This document shows, in pieces, positions 35,550-38,329 of a DNA stretch of 38,329 bases; positions within the stretch are counted from its first letter, which is position 1; every line of letters begins with the position of its first letter. The stretch lies in contig CAUJKL010000889.1 of the NCBI GenBank assembly GCA_963204995.1, forward strand, positions 1 through 38,329. Direction: 5' to 3'. Under the pieces are notes generated by a model. The model was not told the DNA's origin. It was given only the letters and a program-made list of their open reading frames with translations, and ran no database searches. The DNA comes from Planctomycetota bacterium. GTDB taxonomy: Bacteria > Planctomycetota > Planctomycetia > Pirellulales > Pirellulaceae. A program made the translations under genes and the position numbers.

Positions 35550-37415
35550 CTACCCATCCGTGGGCGCGGGAATACCTTGCCGCTTTCTCTCTTGCTCAAC
35601 GAGCTGTTGCAGTAGGTCTAGCTCCTCGTCCTCTCCGAGGTTTCGTTGGTCCAAAGCCGCCTGCTTCGCACGGCCTTGGTCCGCTTCTCGTCGTCCGCGA
35701 AGATGATCAATCAGCCACCTGAGTCGAGAGGCTGCGTCTTCTTGGACGTGTTTCTCTTTCTCGATTGCTTGTTCGTCCAACGAGACAAGCAAGTTCTTCA
35801 ACTGGGGATCATCAAGCTCTGTTAGGATGCGATTGAACTCAACTGGTTCGCCCTTTCCCAACACAACTTGATACGTCTCGTAAATCGTTCGAGTGGGTCG
35901 ACTCGAAAGCTCACCCGGCAGGATCGCGGCCAGTGCCTGGTCCGCCAACTCCGGATGTTGCGTCAACAGTTCTATCAGTTCAGCGTCACATGGATCAAGG
36001 TCGCTGACGGAGAGTCGCGGGCGAGTTTTTTCTTGCGCCTTGATGCGAGACACCGGCACGGCCTTTCGCAACTCGGCAATTCGTGTGCGAAGTGCTGTTT
36101 CATCGATACGAAACTCGCGTGCTAGCCTGGCGATAATTTGTCGTTCTCGAAGTAATCGCGACGAGGACGTATCCGACGACATTCGCGGCGCTTTCGAAAT
36201 CGTCGTCAGTAATTGCTCGAGGGCTTGAGTCGCACGATGGGTGTCGCGCAGCAGGTCGATCCCTCGCGTCCGCGTGACGACGGCGTGCTCGAAGGCATCC
36301 AGCGCTTGCTCTAATAGCGATTGCATGGCGTCCGCGCCTTGATTTAGCAAGAAATCGCAAGGGTCGAGTCCTTGCGGCAACGTCAAGATTCGCAGATCGA
36401 CTTCGCTGGCGACAAACAATTCCAGAATCTCGTTGGTCCGCTTCTGCCCCGCTTCGTCGCCATCCAACACGAGCGTAATTGAATCGGCATAGCGACGTAA
36501 AACTCGAATGTGTCGTTCGGTGAGTGCGGTTCCACAAACAGCGACCGCTGTCTGCAAACCGAACTGATGTGCCATGATGACGTCGGTGTAACCTTCCATC
36601 ACGATGACGTTTTTTGTTTTACGAGCGGGATCGGCCGCTAAGTCGAGCGCGTAGAGTTGGTCGCTCTTCGAGTACAACCGCGTTTCCTGCGAGTTGACGT
36701 ACTTGGCGGAGCTTTCGGTGGCGAACTGGGGAAGAATTCGGCCGCCAAACCCAATCGGTCGGCCTTGCGGATCGTGAATCGGAAAGATGACTCGACCTTT
36801 GAACCGATCGTAGTAACGCCCTGACTTCGGGCTTTTTCCAAGTAAACCGGCGGCTTCCAGCACTTCGGGCGAGAACGGCGTGGACCGGGCGCGATCGAGC
36901 AGCCATTGCCAACTGTCGGGCGAGAAACCGAGGTGGAAGCGGCTGGCACTTTCCGAATTCACTTTCCGATCGGCAAAGTATGTTCTGGCAACTTGTGCAT
37001 CGGGCGAGCGATTGAGGCATTGTTGAAACTGCTGCTCCGCCCAAGCACATGCGGCGTACAACGTCTTCTTGTCTCCAGGGCTTCCGGCAGCCGGACGCGG
37101 CGTCGCGGCCTGTGACTGCAAAACAACACCCGCTCGATCGGCAAGCATCTCCAACGCTTCACGGAAATCGATGCCTTCGCGCTTCATAACGAAGCTGAAA
37201 ATATCGCCGCCGTCGTTACAGACCCAGCACTTCCAAGACTGCCGAGCTTGGTTGACGTTGAAACTGGGCTTGGTGTCCTCGTGCCACGGGCAGAGGCCAA
37301 CGAAATTCGCCCCCTGCCGACGCAACGGCATGTAGCTGCCCACCAGATCGACGATATCGACCGCTTGACGGACTTGCTCTTTGGCGTCGTTATTGTGCCC
37401 GAAGGACATTGTCAT
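35550..37415 (-). CDS. dnaG: DNA primase
   Basis: 621 residues from the ATG at 37415; an ATG at 37409 is equally possible and the frame extends open to 37484 without a credible start. The CHC2 zinc finger is C42-x2-H45 and C63-x2-C66, in CPWHED and CWVC. The TOPRIM domain shows EGYTD (274-278) and DGDEAG (318-323). The C-terminal part is the DnaB-binding region. It synthesises RNA primers at the replication fork. It is transcribed first in the operon with rpoD; the promoter at 37548-37576 would leave a 5' leader of about 125 nt. Confidence 0.96.
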   Translation of the reverse strand: MTMSFGHNNDAKEQVRQAVDIVDLVGSYMPLRRQGANFVGLCPWHEDTKPSFNVNQARQSWKCWVCNDGGDIFSFVMKREGIDFREALEMLADRAGVVLQSQAATPRPAAGSPGDKKTLYAACAWAEQQFQQCLNRSPDAQVARTYFADRKVNSESASRFHLGFSPDSWQWLLDRARSTPFSPEVLEAAGLLGKSPKSGRYYDRFKGRVIFPIHDPQGRPIGFGGRILPQFATESSAKYVNSQETRLYSKSDQLYALDLAADPARKTKNVIVMEGYTDVIMAHQFGLQTAVAVCGTALTERHIRVLRRYADSITLVLDGDEAGQKRTNEILELFVASEVDLRILTLPQGLDPCDFLLNQGADAMQSLLEQALDAFEHAVVTRTRGIDLLRDTHRATQALEQLLTTISKAPRMSSDTSSSRLLRERQIIARLAREFRIDETALRTRIAELRKAVPVSRIKAQEKTRPRLSVSDLDPCDAELIELLTQHPELADQALAAILPGELSSRPTRTIYETYQVVLGKGEPVEFNRILTELDDPQLKNLLVSLDEQAIEKEKHVQEDAASRLRWLIDHLRGRREADQGRAKQAALDQRNLGEDEELDLLQQLVEQERKRQGIPAPTDG

Positions 37416-37523
37416 GTTTCGTCCGCAGGACAAGTTACTTCCATGTTGACCTCGATCACGACACCCTAAACTTAGGATGCCCAAGGGAAGGCCATCTTAC
37501 CACCTTTTCTCGATCCAGGTGGT

Positions 37524-37539
37524 GTGCCATCCATGGCAC
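37524..37539. promoter_or_regulatory. Perfect 16-nt palindrome beside the dnaG transcription start
   Basis: GTGCCATCCATGGCAC has 7-bp arms and lies 9 nt downstream of the -10 box, right at the predicted transcription start and first bases of the dnaG-rpoD mRNA. It could be an operator or a leader hairpin. No regulator is known from sequence. Confidence 0.55.
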
Positions 37540-37547
37540 GGAGCGGG

Positions 37548-37576
37548 ATTATAGTGGCATGTATTTTTCAGGTCAA
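37548..37576 (-). promoter_or_regulatory. Sigma-70 promoter of the dnaG-rpoD operon
   Basis: On the minus strand TTGACC (37571-37576) and TATAAT (37548-37553) are spaced by exactly 17 nt. The -10 is a perfect match and the -35 matches 5 of 6. The rest of the gap 37485-37831 shows no further gene I can support. Confidence 0.8.
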
Positions 37577-37831
37577 CATTGCGATTGACATGTCATAACT
37601 CCAGATACGGCCAAGCGTTAGCCGGATGCACCAATGCTGTCAGTTCCATCTTGACGCACATTCGCATCGGAAACGACTCGCGCGAAGGTGAATTCTGTCA
37701 ACACCAACCGAATTCCTAAATCGAGCGGACTCGACGATCTCGTGATACTGTAATGGTTCAATACGATCACCGGTCAGATCGTACTCCTCACTCGCGCGTT
37801 GTTTCGGAACATGTCGTCAAGGAGCCATCGA

Positions 37832-38329
37832 ATGCCAAGCCGACTTTTCTTCACGTCCGTTGTCTGTTTGGTATTCACGCAAGCAGCGTCTGCCCAAGAG
37901 AAAACGCCGTTGACCGAGCATTTCGTCGCCGGAAGGATTCGTATCTTTTATGCCATCGAAGGAAAGTCGGCGGTTCCGCTGACAGACACCAATTCCAATT
38001 CAGTGCCGGACCATGTCGAAGACGTCGCCAAGCAGATCTGGGCAGCACATGCCTTACTTTGTGGTGCCTTCGAATTCCCGGACCCCTTCGCGAGCGAACG
38101 CTATCCCGGAGTCTCGTGTCTTGAAGTCAGCATTCGTGATCGCACCGAAATCGGCGGCGTGAACGGAGTCGCTTTTGAAAACTCACAGCGAGCGAAAGCG
38201 ATCCCAGAGGGAACCCCCGAAGACCGCTCGCTAGTCATGGCGATCGGGAAACATGTTGATGCCCGAAAAAACGTCACTCCTGCCCATGAATTGTTTCATC
38301 TCATTCAGTACGCGACGACGTACTTCAAA
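37832..38329 (+). CDS. Exported HExxH metallopeptidase-like protein, partial (runs off right edge)
   Basis: The frame is open from the ATG at 37832 to the window end (166 codons) with AAGGAG about 7 nt upstream. A signal peptide ends near ASA (residue ~21). Residues 152-156 read HELFH, the zinc-binding HExxH, followed by LIQYATTYF, a pattern seen in putative metalloproteases of the MXAN_6640 type. The rest of the domain is outside the window, so the third zinc ligand cannot be seen. Confidence 0.75.
   Translation, partial: MPSRLFFTSVVCLVFTQAASAQEKTPLTEHFVAGRIRIFYAIEGKSAVPLTDTNSNSVPDHVEDVAKQIWAAHALLCGAFEFPDPFASERYPGVSCLEVSIRDRTEIGGVNGVAFENSQRAKAIPEGTPEDRSLVMAIGKHVDARKNVTPAHELFHLIQYATTYFK

Overview
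The window looks like chromosomal DNA of a planctomycete, most likely of the Pirellulaceae type. This is an inference from content. There is a DUF1501 remnant, a very large secreted protein combining PA14, five c-type hemes and a beta-propeller, an ECF sigma factor with a membrane-anchored partner, two DUF1343 (NamZ-type) proteins, a dnaG-rpoD pair with a large insertion in RpoD, and short operons separated by intergenic palindromic repeats. I saw no rRNA, tRNA, CRISPR array, transposase or phage gene.

Layout, left to right. 1-980 is the 5' part of a minus-strand lipoprotein with a thioredoxin-like domain that runs off the left edge. 981-1800 holds a dispersed 84-nt repeat, a 24-bp hairpin and the decayed 3' end of a DUF1501 gene. 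1910-3656 is a plus-strand cassette: ECF sigma factor, single-pass membrane protein, secreted Pro/Gly-rich coiled-coil protein. 4017-4397 is a stand-alone receiver-domain protein. 7814-4467 is a minus-strand run: metallophosphoesterase, alpha/beta hydrolase, CutA and a conserved unknown. 12242-8127 is the pentaheme propeller protein. 15775-12403 is a minus-strand trio: MoxR-type AAA+ ATPase, a 628-residue protein with a TraB/Tiki-like N-terminus, and a TerB-like protein. This trio is the best candidate for an under-described system. 15999-16955 is an N-acetylneuraminate lyase-like aldolase, convergent with glnE (20097-16981). A glyoxylate reductase-type dehydrogenase (21159-20182) and a GSA-aminomutase-like aminotransferase (21319-22614) diverge across a perfect 28-bp hairpin. 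An SLC13 carrier and an exported coiled-coil protein follow on the minus strand, then a truncated LysE-type exporter and a 962-residue exported protein with an internal duplication.

29031-32945 is a tight operon of a sodium:solute symporter and two NamZ/DUF1343 proteins, one exported and one apparently cytosolic. It fits uptake and cleavage of cell-wall amino sugars. The right end carries a zinc-ribbon coiled-coil protein, rpoD with a textbook terminator, dnaG with a recognisable sigma-70 promoter, and the start of an exported HExxH metallopeptidase-like protein.

A recurring theme is long, near-perfect inverted repeats confined to gaps between genes (1341-1403, 12310-12397, 21231-21298, 22634-22879 and shorter ones). 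They differ in sequence from one another. One 84-nt element occurs twice, in opposite orientation, with 81 of 84 bases identical.
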